Position numbers and translations under genes: made by a program. DNA of 58,965 nt, taken from positions 1-58,965 of the IMG/VR virus record IMGVR_UViG_3300044654_000030. One strand, written 5' to 3'. Positions within the stretch are counted from its first letter, which is position 1; the number at the start of each line of letters is the position of its first letter. The stretch is from a virus. Shown piece by piece: positions 38,652 to 47,196 of the stretch. The notes under the pieces were generated by a model. That model was not told the origin of the DNA, did not search any database, and worked only from the letters and a program-made list of their open reading frames with translations.

Positions 38652-39710
38652 TCAGCCTCCGGGCAGGTTGTAGCCCCGGGGGCCCGGCCCGATCCGGACG
38701 CCGCCCTGGGGCTGGAAGCCGCGCGGGGCCTGGAGGAGCTGCGGCTGGGGCTCGCCCGCGAACGCCTCGCGAATCCGGTCGTAGCCCCGGGCCATCGTGT
38801 CGGCGTACGCGGTCGGGCTGGTGACGAGCGTCCCCAGCGCGTTCAGGGTGTTCCGGGCCGCCGCCGCCGGCCCCGCCACCTGGGGCGACACCACGGCGCT
38901 CGCCAGGTCGCCCCAGCCCTCGCCGGACGCGAGCCGGCCCAGGCCGGCGTTGAACGTGTTGTGGTGGCCGGTGTCGTACCCCAGCGCCCCGGCGACGGCG
39001 TCGTACGGCGACCGCAGGAAGTCCGTCGAGGCGGGGCCCAGGGCATCGACGGCCCCGCCGATCGTCTCCATCGGGTGGCTCGCGAACCGGAGGGCCCCCT
39101 CGGGGTCGGCCGCCGCGGCGGTCGCCAGGTTCAGCCCGACCCGGCCCGCCATCCCGCCGGGGGTCCGCAGCAGCCCGCGCCCGGGCGCGGCGGCCGGCTC
39201 GCGGCCGGCGACGAGCCCGGGGCGCACGGCCGGCTCCGGGAAGCCGAGCCGGGACGCCCCCGAACGGATCGGGCCGCGGGCGGGGGCGGGGGGGCGCGCC
39301 GGGGAGGCCGGGCCCGTCCCGGCGGGGTACACGGGATGGGCCGGGTCGAGCGGCCGCAAGGGGGCGGCGACCGGCCCCGGGGGGGTCGGACGCCGGATGG
39401 GATAGGCCCCGAACGGCATCTGCGCGATCCGCTCGTCGGCGAGGTGATCCACCAGGCCCTCGTAGCCCGTGCGCGGCAGGGGCCGCACCGGGAACATCCG
39501 CTCGCCCAGTCGGGCGCCCGCCTTCTGGATCGTCTCGCCGAGGAGGGTGTCGTCGCCGCCGCGGCGGCCGATCGTCCCCGGGCCGGCGGACAGGGCCGGG
39601 GAGAGGCGGCGGAGCACCCCGCCGGCGCGCCGGAGCATCCCGCCGCCGGGGCCGCCCGCGGCGGGGGCGGGCGGGTTCGCCGCCTGGGAATCGGGCTGGT
39701 CAAGAGGCAT
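38652..39710 (-). CDS. Putative internal virion protein, 352 aa
   Basis: Pro/Ala/Arg-rich N-terminal half with RRxGGMLRRAGGVLRRL-like basic segments, then a helical C-terminal half (NLATAAAADPEGALRFASHPMETIGGAVDALGP ... TAYADTMARGYDRIREAFAG). Shares the 'RGYNLPGG/YTLPGP' tail motif with the downstream 850-aa protein. Not recognised otherwise. Confidence 0.6.
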   Translation of the reverse strand: MPLDQPDSQAANPPAPAAGGPGGGMLRRAGGVLRRLSPALSAGPGTIGRRGGDDTLLGETIQKAGARLGERMFPVRPLPRTGYEGLVDHLADERIAQMPFGAYPIRRPTPPGPVAAPLRPLDPAHPVYPAGTGPASPARPPAPARGPIRSGASRLGFPEPAVRPGLVAGREPAAAPGRGLLRTPGGMAGRVGLNLATAAAADPEGALRFASHPMETIGGAVDALGPASTDFLRSPYDAVAGALGYDTGHHNTFNAGLGRLASGEGWGDLASAVVSPQVAGPAAAARNTLNALGTLVTSPTAYADTMARGYDRIREAFAGEPQPQLLQAPRGFQPQGGVRIGPGPRGYNLPGG

Positions 39711-39720
39711 CGGCCGACCC

Positions 39721-41418
39721 TCAGAGGAGCCCGCCGATCATGGTCGCGACCGCCTGGAGGACGCCGACCTGGCGGGTGATGTTGTTGCGGTCGTCGTCCA
39801 GGAGCACCTGCTCCTGCTCGTGGAACTGCTGGGACAGCGCCTGCTGGCCGCGGAAGGTCGCATCGACGTTCGCCTGGGCCGCCTGGAGGCGGACCTGGCT
39901 GGCGGCCTCGAACGACGCGCGGAGCTGGCTGCCGACCAGGCCGGCCTGGAGCGCCAGGGCCAGCGGGCTGGCGGCGCCGAAGCCGCGGCCGGCCAGGTCC
40001 CCCTGGAGCTGGCGGATCGCCGCCTGGGTGCGGGCGTCGTTGCGGGCGTAGATCGCGTTGACCTGCTGCTGGAGCTGCGCCGGCGTGAACACCCCCCGGG
40101 CCGAGATGTACGGGGCGTTGACCCGCGCGAGCTGCGTCACCGACCCGCCCCCGCCCACCCCGCCGCCGTTGGGCGGGTCGAGCGGGCCCATCCGCAGCGG
40201 CGAGCGGGGGGCGTGAGCCCCCTGGCCGGCGACGCCACCCGGGGCGTCGGGCAGGAACCGGGACCGCGCGGGCGGGGCCGACACCCGGCCGTAGAAGCCG
40301 ACCTGGTCGCCGCCGGTGTCGCCGCCGGATGCCGACATCCGCACGACAGGGGGCTGACGCCCCCCGCTCGCATCGGCGGCCTGGGCGCGGAAGCCGAGGC
40401 CGCCGCCGGAGCCGGCGCCGCCGGTCAGGAAGGTGTCGGCGGCGCCCACGGCCTGCGTCACCAGCGGGAAGATCGCGTTGAACTTGTCGTTCGCGAACCC
40501 GAGCTTGAGGTTCAACCGGGCCGTCTCGGACTGCTCGTGGAGCTGGGCGGCGGCGTACTGGCGGTCGGCGGCGTAGGTCTGGGCGCCCGCCTCGGTGGTG
40601 GCGACCGTCGTCCGAGCGGCATACTCCTGGTCGGCGGCGTGGAAGGCCGAGTCCTTGGAGCGGTCGGCGCCGTAGTTCCGGGCGGCGGCGTCGATCGTGG
40701 CGACCGCCTGCTGGGCCGTGGAGTTGATGGTCGCCACGGTCGAGGCGGAGTTGGCCCCGATGGTGGCGACGTCGCGCTGGGCCTGGGCGCCGGTCGTGGC
40801 GACCGAGACCTCGGCGTTGGCCTGGATGGTGGCGACGTCCTTGCGGCTGCCGGCGTCGAGGGTGGCGACGTCGCGCTGGGCCTGGGCGCCGGTGGCGGCG
40901 ACGTTCTGGCTGGCGGTCGCGGAGGTCTCGGCGGCGGAGATCGTCGCCCCGGCCTGCGCCTGGGCGGCGCCGAGGTGGGCGTTCGCCTCGGTGGCGGCGA
41001 TCGACGTGTCGAACCCGCCCCGGGCGTTGAGCTGCGCCAGCTCGGCCGCGTTGCGGTCGGTGGCGATCCCCTTCTGGGTGTCGGCCTCGTAGAGGGAGGC
41101 GATCCGCTGCTGGTCGGCCGCGTACCGCCGCCACCCGTCCTCGATCAGCGCCAGCGCCTGGTCGGTCTGGTACTTGAGGGGGTTGATCGACTGGAATTCG
41201 AGGATGTGGCCTTGCGCCTCGATCGCGGGCAGGGCGAGTCGGGTCTCCGCCTCGATCTCCGCGACCGCGATCGCCGCCTCCTTGTTGCGGTCGGCGCCGT
41301 ACTTCTGGGCCAGCGCCTCCTCGTGGGCCGCCACGTAGGCCGCCTGGATGCGCGCGGCGGCGTCCTGCTGCGCCAGCGCCAGCGCCGATTCGAGGTTCGC
41401 CAGGCCGATGTCGGACAT
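39721..41418 (-). CDS. Ala/Gln-rich helical internal virion (ejection) protein with two REP insertions
   Basis: 565 residues, mostly a very long alpha-helix. Residues about 150-260 repeat variants of ATTGAQAQRDVATI at 11-22 residue spacing, typical of coiled-coil ejection proteins. C-terminal helical region (QLQQQVNAIYARNDARTQAAIRQLQGDLAGRGFG). Two copies of a GGGGGGCGTGAGCCCCC-type palindrome lie in its middle and are read in frame as QGAHAPRSPL and GGRQPPVV. Probably a DNA-ejection or tail-channel protein. Confidence 0.65.
   Translation of the reverse strand: MSDIGLANLESALALAQQDAAARIQAAYVAAHEEALAQKYGADRNKEAAIAVAEIEAETRLALPAIEAQGHILEFQSINPLKYQTDQALALIEDGWRRYAADQQRIASLYEADTQKGIATDRNAAELAQLNARGGFDTSIAATEANAHLGAAQAQAGATISAAETSATASQNVAATGAQAQRDVATLDAGSRKDVATIQANAEVSVATTGAQAQRDVATIGANSASTVATINSTAQQAVATIDAAARNYGADRSKDSAFHAADQEYAARTTVATTEAGAQTYAADRQYAAAQLHEQSETARLNLKLGFANDKFNAIFPLVTQAVGAADTFLTGGAGSGGGLGFRAQAADASGGRQPPVVRMSASGGDTGGDQVGFYGRVSAPPARSRFLPDAPGGVAGQGAHAPRSPLRMGPLDPPNGGGVGGGGSVTQLARVNAPYISARGVFTPAQLQQQVNAIYARNDARTQAAIRQLQGDLAGRGFGAASPLALALQAGLVGSQLRASFEAASQVRLQAAQANVDATFRGQQALSQQFHEQEQVLLDDDRNNITRQVGVLQAVATMIGGLL
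40201..40224 (+). repeat. REP-like palindrome, copy 1 (within a coding sequence)
   Basis: CGAGC followed by GGGGGGCGTGAGCCCCC and TG, inside the 565-aa virion gene. Same element as at 44041 and 44825. Confidence 0.75.
40345..40371 (-). repeat. REP-like palindrome, copy 2 (within a coding sequence)
   Basis: Opposite orientation, one substitution (GTCA for GTGA) in the core. Lies about 120 bases from copy 1 in the same virion gene. Confidence 0.75.
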
Positions 41419-41443
41419 GCGGTCGCCCCCCGGGGTGCCCCTC

Positions 41444-41465
41444 CCCCGGGGTAACTACCCCGGGG
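41444..41465. terminator. 9-bp palindromic hairpin in the late operon
   Basis: CCCCGGGGT (41444-41452) and ACCCCGGGG (41457-41465) around AACT, in the 50-bp gap between the 519-aa gene and the 565-aa gene. May attenuate transcription or stabilise the mRNA. Confidence 0.5.
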
Positions 41466-41468
41466 CGG

Positions 41469-43028
41469 TCACGAGGGGCTCTGGTCCTTGAAGTACGCCT
41501 TCACGTACTTCACGATCGCGTCGGCGGTCAGCAGCGACGAGCAGTCCCCCTTGTACTGCACGTACTGGGGGAGGTTGATGTCCTTGACCATCGCCCGGAA
41601 GAGCTGCCGGGTGCCGGGCTCGATCCCGGCGTAATACTTCTGGACCTGGCCGATGATCGGCGGGGCCTGGACGCCGACGGCGTCCAGGAACTCGTCGTGC
41701 GGCGGGTCGAGGACCCGCTTGGCCGCGAACCCGTCGGTGGGGTCGTCGCCGGGGTACGGGTAGTAGAAGAGGTCCGGCCCCCCGAACGTCGCGTTCATGT
41801 AGGCATAACTGTACGGGAAGATGAACTGGAAGCTGTGCAGGCTGGCCCGGTCGGCGTTGATCGCCCCGGCGTCGAAGTCGGGCGGCGTGATGTCGGGGAA
41901 GGTGAAGATGTGCGTGACGAGGTTGCGGTACTTGGCGGCGTTCTGGGCGTAGGAGGACGCCTGGACCCGGCAGATGGCGTCGTACCCCTGGTCGTGGTAC
42001 AGGTTGTCGCCGGAGCCGTCGGGCCCGAAGCCGAGGTCGGCCATCAGCCCCGGCGGGCGCCACTCTCGCCGCTGGCCGTCGAAGGCCGGCAGGTCGGCGC
42101 GGAGGTAGGTCCCCAGGAACACGTCCCCGTACGCCTGCCCCTCGGGCACCATCGGCCACCCCGTGTAGCTGTACAGGTCGGCGCCGGGGTCGGTCCGCCA
42201 GGCGAAGTGGCCGATGTACAGGTGCAGGACGTTGCAGCCGAAGTGCGGCGGCCCCGACAGCAGGCAGGGCACCCCGCCGAAGTGGAAGTCGAGCTGGTTG
42301 CCGGTGTCGAGGGGGACGGGGAAGCTGGAGTCGATCGGCCCGAAGTCCGTGTAGAAGACCCCCTCGTCGCCGGTGTGGTTCTTGGGATTCTGCGGGACGT
42401 TGTTCGGGTTGTGGTCGATCAGGTGCGGGAACGACGGGACGGTCCGCCACTGGAAGTCGGCGGCCCGCGGCACCCAGTGCGGCACGACGCAGAAGACCGG
42501 GTCGGGGCCGGACTCCAGGGTCTTCTTGGCCTGGTCGAAGGCTTGGCCGAGCTGCTGGACCCAGTTCCACCAGGGGTTGACCCACCGGCACACGATGCGG
42601 CGGTAGCGGATGTTGGGGTTGACCAGGCCGAGGTCGGGGTCCTCGTTGTACTGGAGCATGTGCCAGTAGTGCGTCGGCCCCCGGGTGCCCACCCCGATGT
42701 TGATCCCGATCGTGTCGTAGGGGAAGATCCAGACGCCCTGCTTCCAGAGCAGGGTCCAGTTCGCCAGGACGGAGAGGATGACGACCTTCGGGACCCGCAG
42801 CAGCGAGTCGGCCTTGAGCCAGTCCTGGGGGTAGTCCTTCATCACGCCCAGGTCGTAATTCTGGAGGACGTCCAGGCTCTGGGCCGAGCCGAACATCGTG
42901 TGCCCCTTGGTCTTCGCGGAAGGCCGGTCGCTCCAGAGGAACTGCGACCGGCGCATGCTGCGCGTGCCGTCGCCGTCGTTCTGGAGGATGCCCTGGGCGA
43001 CGTTCCGCTGGGCCGGGGGTGGGCTCAT
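41469..43028 (-). CDS. Unrecognised virion-region protein, 519 aa, aromatic-rich
   Basis: A well-folded-looking globular protein very rich in Trp, Tyr, Phe, Pro and Asp (e.g. WVNPWWNWVQQLGQAFDQAKK, CVVPHWVPRAADFQW, PYSYAYMNATFGGPDLFYYPYPGDDPTDGF). No recognised motif, signal peptide or repeat. In the operon it sits between tail-fibre-like genes and ejection proteins, so a tail, receptor or capsule-degrading role is conceivable but not shown. Confidence 0.7.
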   Translation of the reverse strand: MSPPPAQRNVAQGILQNDGDGTRSMRRSQFLWSDRPSAKTKGHTMFGSAQSLDVLQNYDLGVMKDYPQDWLKADSLLRVPKVVILSVLANWTLLWKQGVWIFPYDTIGINIGVGTRGPTHYWHMLQYNEDPDLGLVNPNIRYRRIVCRWVNPWWNWVQQLGQAFDQAKKTLESGPDPVFCVVPHWVPRAADFQWRTVPSFPHLIDHNPNNVPQNPKNHTGDEGVFYTDFGPIDSSFPVPLDTGNQLDFHFGGVPCLLSGPPHFGCNVLHLYIGHFAWRTDPGADLYSYTGWPMVPEGQAYGDVFLGTYLRADLPAFDGQRREWRPPGLMADLGFGPDGSGDNLYHDQGYDAICRVQASSYAQNAAKYRNLVTHIFTFPDITPPDFDAGAINADRASLHSFQFIFPYSYAYMNATFGGPDLFYYPYPGDDPTDGFAAKRVLDPPHDEFLDAVGVQAPPIIGQVQKYYAGIEPGTRQLFRAMVKDINLPQYVQYKGDCSSLLTADAIVKYVKAYFKDQSPS

Positions 43029-43041
43029 TTGACGGCCATTT

Positions 43042-44037
43042 TCACTTGATCCAGACCGGCGGCTGGGCGTAGTAGGTGCCGTCGGTGCCGAGCCGGGCGA
43101 TCGGGAAGAGCCAGGTGTCCTGGGGGATCTCGTCGTCCTTGCTGATCTGGAGGATGACCACCTCCACGTCGTCGCCGCGATCCCCCTGGGGGCCGTCGGG
43201 GTAGAGCGTCACCTTGTAAGTGTCCCCGTTCCGGTACTTCCCCCCCATGTCGGCGGTGAACTTGGAGACGACCTTGCCGGCCAGGACGCCGGCGCCGCCG
43301 TCGCCGGGGTTGTCCACGTCGAGCGTGGGCCAGTCGGCCCGCGTCCCCTTCAGCGGCACGTACCGCTTCGCCTTCGGGTTCCAGACCTCGGGCGGGTGCT
43401 CGAACCGCACCGGGGCGGCCCGGAACGACGCCGGCCCGTCCACCTCGAAGATCGGCCCGGACCCGGCCGGGGCGGGGGCGGGCGTGCGGGCGGAGGCGGA
43501 CTGGACCCGGCGCCCGGCCGGCGCCGGGCGGGCATCGGCCGGGGCGGGCGTCGGCCCCGGGGGCGGCGCCGGGACGTCCCGCCGCTCGGACGCCTCCGGG
43601 AACGCGAACGCCCCCGCGGGGATCTCGTAGGTCCCCTCGGGCTGGGCGAAGAGGCCCTCGGGCGTCGCGAACGTGCCCGGGGGCGCCAGGAGCGTCCCCT
43701 CCGGGATGTTGAACGTCCCCTCCGGCAGGGCGAAGGTCCCCTCGGGGGTGGAGAACGTCCCCTCGGGGAGGGCGAAGGAGCCCGGGCGCATCGCGAAGGT
43801 GCCCTCGGGCAGGGTGGTCTTCACCAGGGCGGGCGGCGGCGGCGCGGGGGCCTCCCGGCGCCCGGCCCGCTCGATCCGCAGCCCGACCTGGCCCTCGGGC
43901 ACGCGGATCGTGACCGGGCCGTCGTGCTCGGCGGGCCGCGGGGTGCGGTCCGCGAGCATGGCGTACAGCTCGCGGACGAAGCCCCGCCAGTCCTGGAACG
44001 GCGCCAGCAGGCGTTGGGGATTGCGGATGCCGAACAT
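43042..44037 (-). CDS. Tail-region protein with PEGTFxx heptapeptide repeat
   Basis: 331 residues from ATG 44037, placed after a REP element rather than through it. Residues 76-149 contain about ten near-perfect 7-residue units P-E-G-T-F-x-x, followed by a Pro/Ala linker and a beta-rich C-terminal domain (FEVDGPASFRAAPVRFEHPPEVWNPKAKRYV ... DTWLFPIARLGTDGTYYAQPPVWIK). The repeat would suit a beta-solenoid or extended fibre. Close relatives are not known to me. Confidence 0.7.
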   Translation of the reverse strand: MFGIRNPQRLLAPFQDWRGFVRELYAMLADRTPRPAEHDGPVTIRVPEGQVGLRIERAGRREAPAPPPPALVKTTLPEGTFAMRPGSFALPEGTFSTPEGTFALPEGTFNIPEGTLLAPPGTFATPEGLFAQPEGTYEIPAGAFAFPEASERRDVPAPPPGPTPAPADARPAPAGRRVQSASARTPAPAPAGSGPIFEVDGPASFRAAPVRFEHPPEVWNPKAKRYVPLKGTRADWPTLDVDNPGDGGAGVLAGKVVSKFTADMGGKYRNGDTYKVTLYPDGPQGDRGDDVEVVILQISKDDEIPQDTWLFPIARLGTDGTYYAQPPVWIK

Positions 44038-44040
44038 GAC

Positions 44041-44068
44041 CGACAGGGGGCTCACGCCCCCCGCTCGC
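44041..44068 (-). repeat. REP-like palindrome, copy 3 (intergenic)
   Basis: 28 bases, identical in reverse orientation to the copy at 44825. Lies exactly in the gap between the stop at 44070 and the start at 44037. May form an mRNA stem between these genes. Confidence 0.85.
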
Positions 44069-44069
44069 T

Positions 44070-44810
44070 TCAGCCGAGCACCAGGTAATTCCACTTGTAG
44101 GTCGTGGTGGCGGTCAGGGCGGCCGACCCCGACGTCACCGTGAAGGCGGTCGTCGAGATGCCGGCGGCGCCGGCGAAGACCTGCGTCGTGCCCGTGAGGG
44201 CCGCCGCGTTCGCCTCGGCCGGGGTCAAGAGCACCGTCTTGGGGGCGGCGGCCCGCGCGGCGCTGAAAGTCACGGTCACGATCGTGGCGCCGGTCGCCGG
44301 GCTGGCCCCCGCCGTCACGGTGATGACGCCGTTGGTGTCGGTGCCGCTGATCGAGACCGTCGGGCTGGTGCCGGCGCCGGCCCCGGCGGCGATCGTCGGC
44401 GTCGTGTTGCCGGTGAACGGCCGGCCCAGGCTGTCGAGGCCGAACAGGACGGCGGCGGACGAGTTCTGGGCCTCCAGCAGGTCGGCCGTCTGGCCGGCGG
44501 CCGCCGTGACGACCAGCCCCTTGTGGGCCGCGGCGTCGATCGTGATCGTCTGGGGCGCGACCGTGAAGGTGTTCGCCACGCCCAGGCCGGGGTACGTGGC
44601 GACCAGGCTGGGGATGTCGGCGGCGACCAGGGCCCGGAACGTCGGCGCCGCGGCGCCGCCGGAGGTCGGGCCGGCGTAGACCTGGTTGGCCGACTGGGTC
44701 GCCTGGGCCAGGCCGGCGCCGGCGGCGATCTGGGTGGCGATGTCCTGGGCGGCGGGGGCGCTCGCCAGGGCGGTCGTCAGGATCTGCTGGGTGTTGTACG
44801 AGATGCTCAT
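44070..44810 (-). CDS. Tail fibre protein
   Basis: 246 residues, Ala/Thr/Gly-rich beta-repeat protein. The segment NQVYAGPTSGGAAAPTFRALVAADIPSL closely follows the 'AGPTSGSAAxPTFRxLVAADxP' pattern common in phage tail fibres, followed by a shaft-like region and a C-terminal beta domain (AFTVTSGSAALTATTTYKWNYLVLG). Likely contacts the host surface. Confidence 0.75.
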   Translation of the reverse strand: MSISYNTQQILTTALASAPAAQDIATQIAAGAGLAQATQSANQVYAGPTSGGAAAPTFRALVAADIPSLVATYPGLGVANTFTVAPQTITIDAAAHKGLVVTAAAGQTADLLEAQNSSAAVLFGLDSLGRPFTGNTTPTIAAGAGAGTSPTVSISGTDTNGVITVTAGASPATGATIVTVTFSAARAAAPKTVLLTPAEANAAALTGTTQVFAGAAGISTTAFTVTSGSAALTATTTYKWNYLVLG

Positions 44811-44824
44811 GGGTGCGTCCTCAA

Positions 44825-44852
44825 GCGAGCGGGGGGCGTGAGCCCCCTGTCG
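44825..44852 (+). repeat. REP-like palindrome, copy 4 (intergenic)
   Basis: Exact 28-bp match to copy 3 in opposite orientation, between the stop at 44857 and the start at 44810 of the flanking minus-strand genes. Copies 3 and 4 therefore bracket the tail fibre gene. Confidence 0.85.
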
Positions 44853-44856
44853 GTCG

Positions 44857-47187
44857 TCAGGGCGACTCCGCCCCGGAGATGGTGATCTGGTGGATGCGGA
44901 CCGGGGCGCCGGCCGCGACGCCGGAGAGCTGCACGCGCACGAAGCGGTCGGGGTGGGCGTACGGGTCGGCGTGCCCGGCGAGCCGCTGCACGGCGTACCC
45001 CTTGGGGGTGTCCAGGTCGAAGGTGATGTCCGGGCTGCCGGCCCGGGTGACGACCTGGTCGCTGGCGCGGTCCAGCGCCCAGGTGCGGGCGGCCGGCTCG
45101 TGGTCGAAGCCGAGCTGCAAGTCCACCAGGGTCGGGACGGCCGTCGGGGTGTAGACCAGCGCGACGTCCCGGGCGTTGTCGCGCTCGTCGGGGACCAGCT
45201 CGTGCCAGCCGCCGGCCCAGGTCCAGGGGATGCCGCCGACGCGGTAGGCGCTGGTGGCGTCGGGGATGGTGTCCCAGGGGCGGACGACCTCGATCCGGGT
45301 CGCCGAGTTGCCGGCGACGCGGCGGAGCTGGCCCGCGCCCGTGCCGGCGACGATGGCGATCGGCGCCCCTTCGAGGTCGTCGAAGCTCGCCGTCGCGTCG
45401 GTCAGGCTGATCGCGTCGGCGGCGGTGGCGGACCCGGCGGTGGTGCCGGCGCCGGAGATGCCGTCGTAGGTCCCCTCCCCCAGGCAGACGACGCGGCGGG
45501 CGACCGTCCCGGCCAGGCTGCGGCGGGCGCCGGCGAGCGGGGGGCATGAGCCCCCCGTCGGCACGGTGGCGGCCGCCGAGGCGGTCATCGCCGCCGGATA
45601 GGCTTCCACCCACCACCGCCCGGAGCGGTAGTCGAGGCCGATGGCGTGCCGCGGCACCCCGCCGTCGCCGACGAACGCCACGAACCACCGGATCGTGTCC
45701 CGCAGCGGGTCGGCCGCCGCGTGCCAGGTGCGTTGGTCGGCGGCCCAGTCCACCCGCAGGGGGCCCTCGCCGTCGGGCAGGAAGAGGTCCTGGATCGGCG
45801 TGGACGCCGCCTCCGACCCCTCCCCGTCGAACTTCCAGATCCCCGCCTCGTCGAGGAGGTAGACGTCGCCGTCGGCCCGCGCCCAGCACCGGGCGTTGAG
45901 GCAGCCGCGGTGGGCGACCAGGAACACGAAGCCGTCGCGGCCCGGGTCCTCCTCGTACGCCAGGTAGTAGACGTGCCGCCGCTGGAGGACGTACAGGAAC
46001 TGCCCCCGGACCATCAGGCCGGTCACGTCGTCGTCGTCCTCGGGCAGGGCGACGGCGTTGGTGATCGGCCAGGCGTCCGGCAGCGCCGGCTCGGAGTAGT
46101 ACAGGAGCTTGCGCTGGCCCGGGGCCGGGCGGATCGCGTAGGCGGCGTAGGGGGCCGGCCGCTCGAAGTACGGGGTCGCCAGGGTCAGGACCTGGTTGAC
46201 CGGGTCCACCGCGGCGATCGGGTACGCCTGGGTGGCCCCGGCGACGTAGAGCCACCGGCCGGCCAGGCTCGCCGGCCACGCGGTGCCGACCCCGGCCATC
46301 GTCGCCTGGTTGAACCGCGGCAGGACGTGGCCGTCGGCGTAGGTGGCCTCCCCGGCGGCGAAGGCGCGGCCCTTGTGGCAGGCGACGACGGCGCGGTGGC
46401 TGGGGGGCACGCCGTAGCGGGCGGCGTACGGCAGCTCGGCGTCGCCGTAGGTCCAGGGGACCGCCTCCTGCTGCGCCAGCGTCTCGTCGTCGAGGGTGCT
46501 GGTGAAGGTCGTGCTCGCCAGGTCGGTCGTGTCGATGTCCACGTACCAGACCGACGCATCCCCGCCGAGGTTGCGCAGGACCTGGCGGCGGACGACCTTC
46601 GCCTCGACGGGGGTCGGGACGTTCGCGTAGGCGATCGCCGCGACGCCCAGGGTCCACGCGCCGCCCTGGTTGTACCGGCCGCTGGTGATCCGGAGGCCGT
46701 TGATCGTGAAGGTGTCGCCGTCGGCCACGGTGATCGTCCAGGAGCCGTTGGCGAGCACCAGGCCCTCGACGCCCTCGATCGTGACCACCTGGCCGGTCGC
46801 CAGGCCGTGGGCGGCGGAGTGGACGGCGACGACGCCGGACGACGTGTCGTACGAGACGTCGTCGATCCAGCCGTCGCGGCCCAGGTCCACGGCGGCGGCG
46901 ATCGGGCTCGGGGAGGACGGGTTGCCGTCGGCGTCGAGGAACCGGACCCACGCGGCGTACTGGCCCGAGAGCAGGCCGACGCCGACGCCGGCCAGGGTCG
47001 GGGCGGACCCCGGCGGCTGGACGCCGACGGTGGTGGCGGCCGGCCGGGGCGGGGTCCACTTGAGCATCGGGTCGATGCCGTTGGCGGCCAGGACGACCCC
47101 CTCGGGGGTCTCGGCGAAGCTCAGGGGGAAGGAGCCGGAGATCCCCGCCGCGAGGATCGCCTGGAGGCCGGCGCCGGGCTCGGTCAT
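44857..47187 (-). CDS. Tail nozzle-like (tail tubular protein B type) structural protein
   Basis: 776 residues, beta-rich. The central portion has the propeller-like series LMVRGQFLYVLQRRHVYYLAYEEDPGR ... CLNARCWARADGDVYLLDEAGIWKFDGEG, the pattern of podovirus nozzle proteins, with repeated 'GRAFAAGE', 'RKLLYYSEPALPDAWP' units and aromatic RWWVEAY. The large N-terminal beta domains and a C-terminal FDHEPAARTWALDRASD region complete the tail tube distal end. A REP-like palindrome is read in frame as TGGSCPPLAG at about residue 545. Confidence 0.65.
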   Translation of the reverse strand: MTEPGAGLQAILAAGISGSFPLSFAETPEGVVLAANGIDPMLKWTPPRPAATTVGVQPPGSAPTLAGVGVGLLSGQYAAWVRFLDADGNPSSPSPIAAAVDLGRDGWIDDVSYDTSSGVVAVHSAAHGLATGQVVTIEGVEGLVLANGSWTITVADGDTFTINGLRITSGRYNQGGAWTLGVAAIAYANVPTPVEAKVVRRQVLRNLGGDASVWYVDIDTTDLASTTFTSTLDDETLAQQEAVPWTYGDAELPYAARYGVPPSHRAVVACHKGRAFAAGEATYADGHVLPRFNQATMAGVGTAWPASLAGRWLYVAGATQAYPIAAVDPVNQVLTLATPYFERPAPYAAYAIRPAPGQRKLLYYSEPALPDAWPITNAVALPEDDDDVTGLMVRGQFLYVLQRRHVYYLAYEEDPGRDGFVFLVAHRGCLNARCWARADGDVYLLDEAGIWKFDGEGSEAASTPIQDLFLPDGEGPLRVDWAADQRTWHAAADPLRDTIRWFVAFVGDGGVPRHAIGLDYRSGRWWVEAYPAAMTASAAATVPTGGSCPPLAGARRSLAGTVARRVVCLGEGTYDGISGAGTTAGSATAADAISLTDATASFDDLEGAPIAIVAGTGAGQLRRVAGNSATRIEVVRPWDTIPDATSAYRVGGIPWTWAGGWHELVPDERDNARDVALVYTPTAVPTLVDLQLGFDHEPAARTWALDRASDQVVTRAGSPDITFDLDTPKGYAVQRLAGHADPYAHPDRFVRVQLSGVAAGAPVRIHQITISGAESP
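45533..45560 (+). repeat. REP-like palindrome, copy 5 (within a coding sequence)
   Basis: Same element with core GGGGGGCATGAGCCCCCC, inside the nozzle-like gene. Read in frame without a stop. Confidence 0.75.
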
Positions 47188-47196
47188 CGGGACCTC

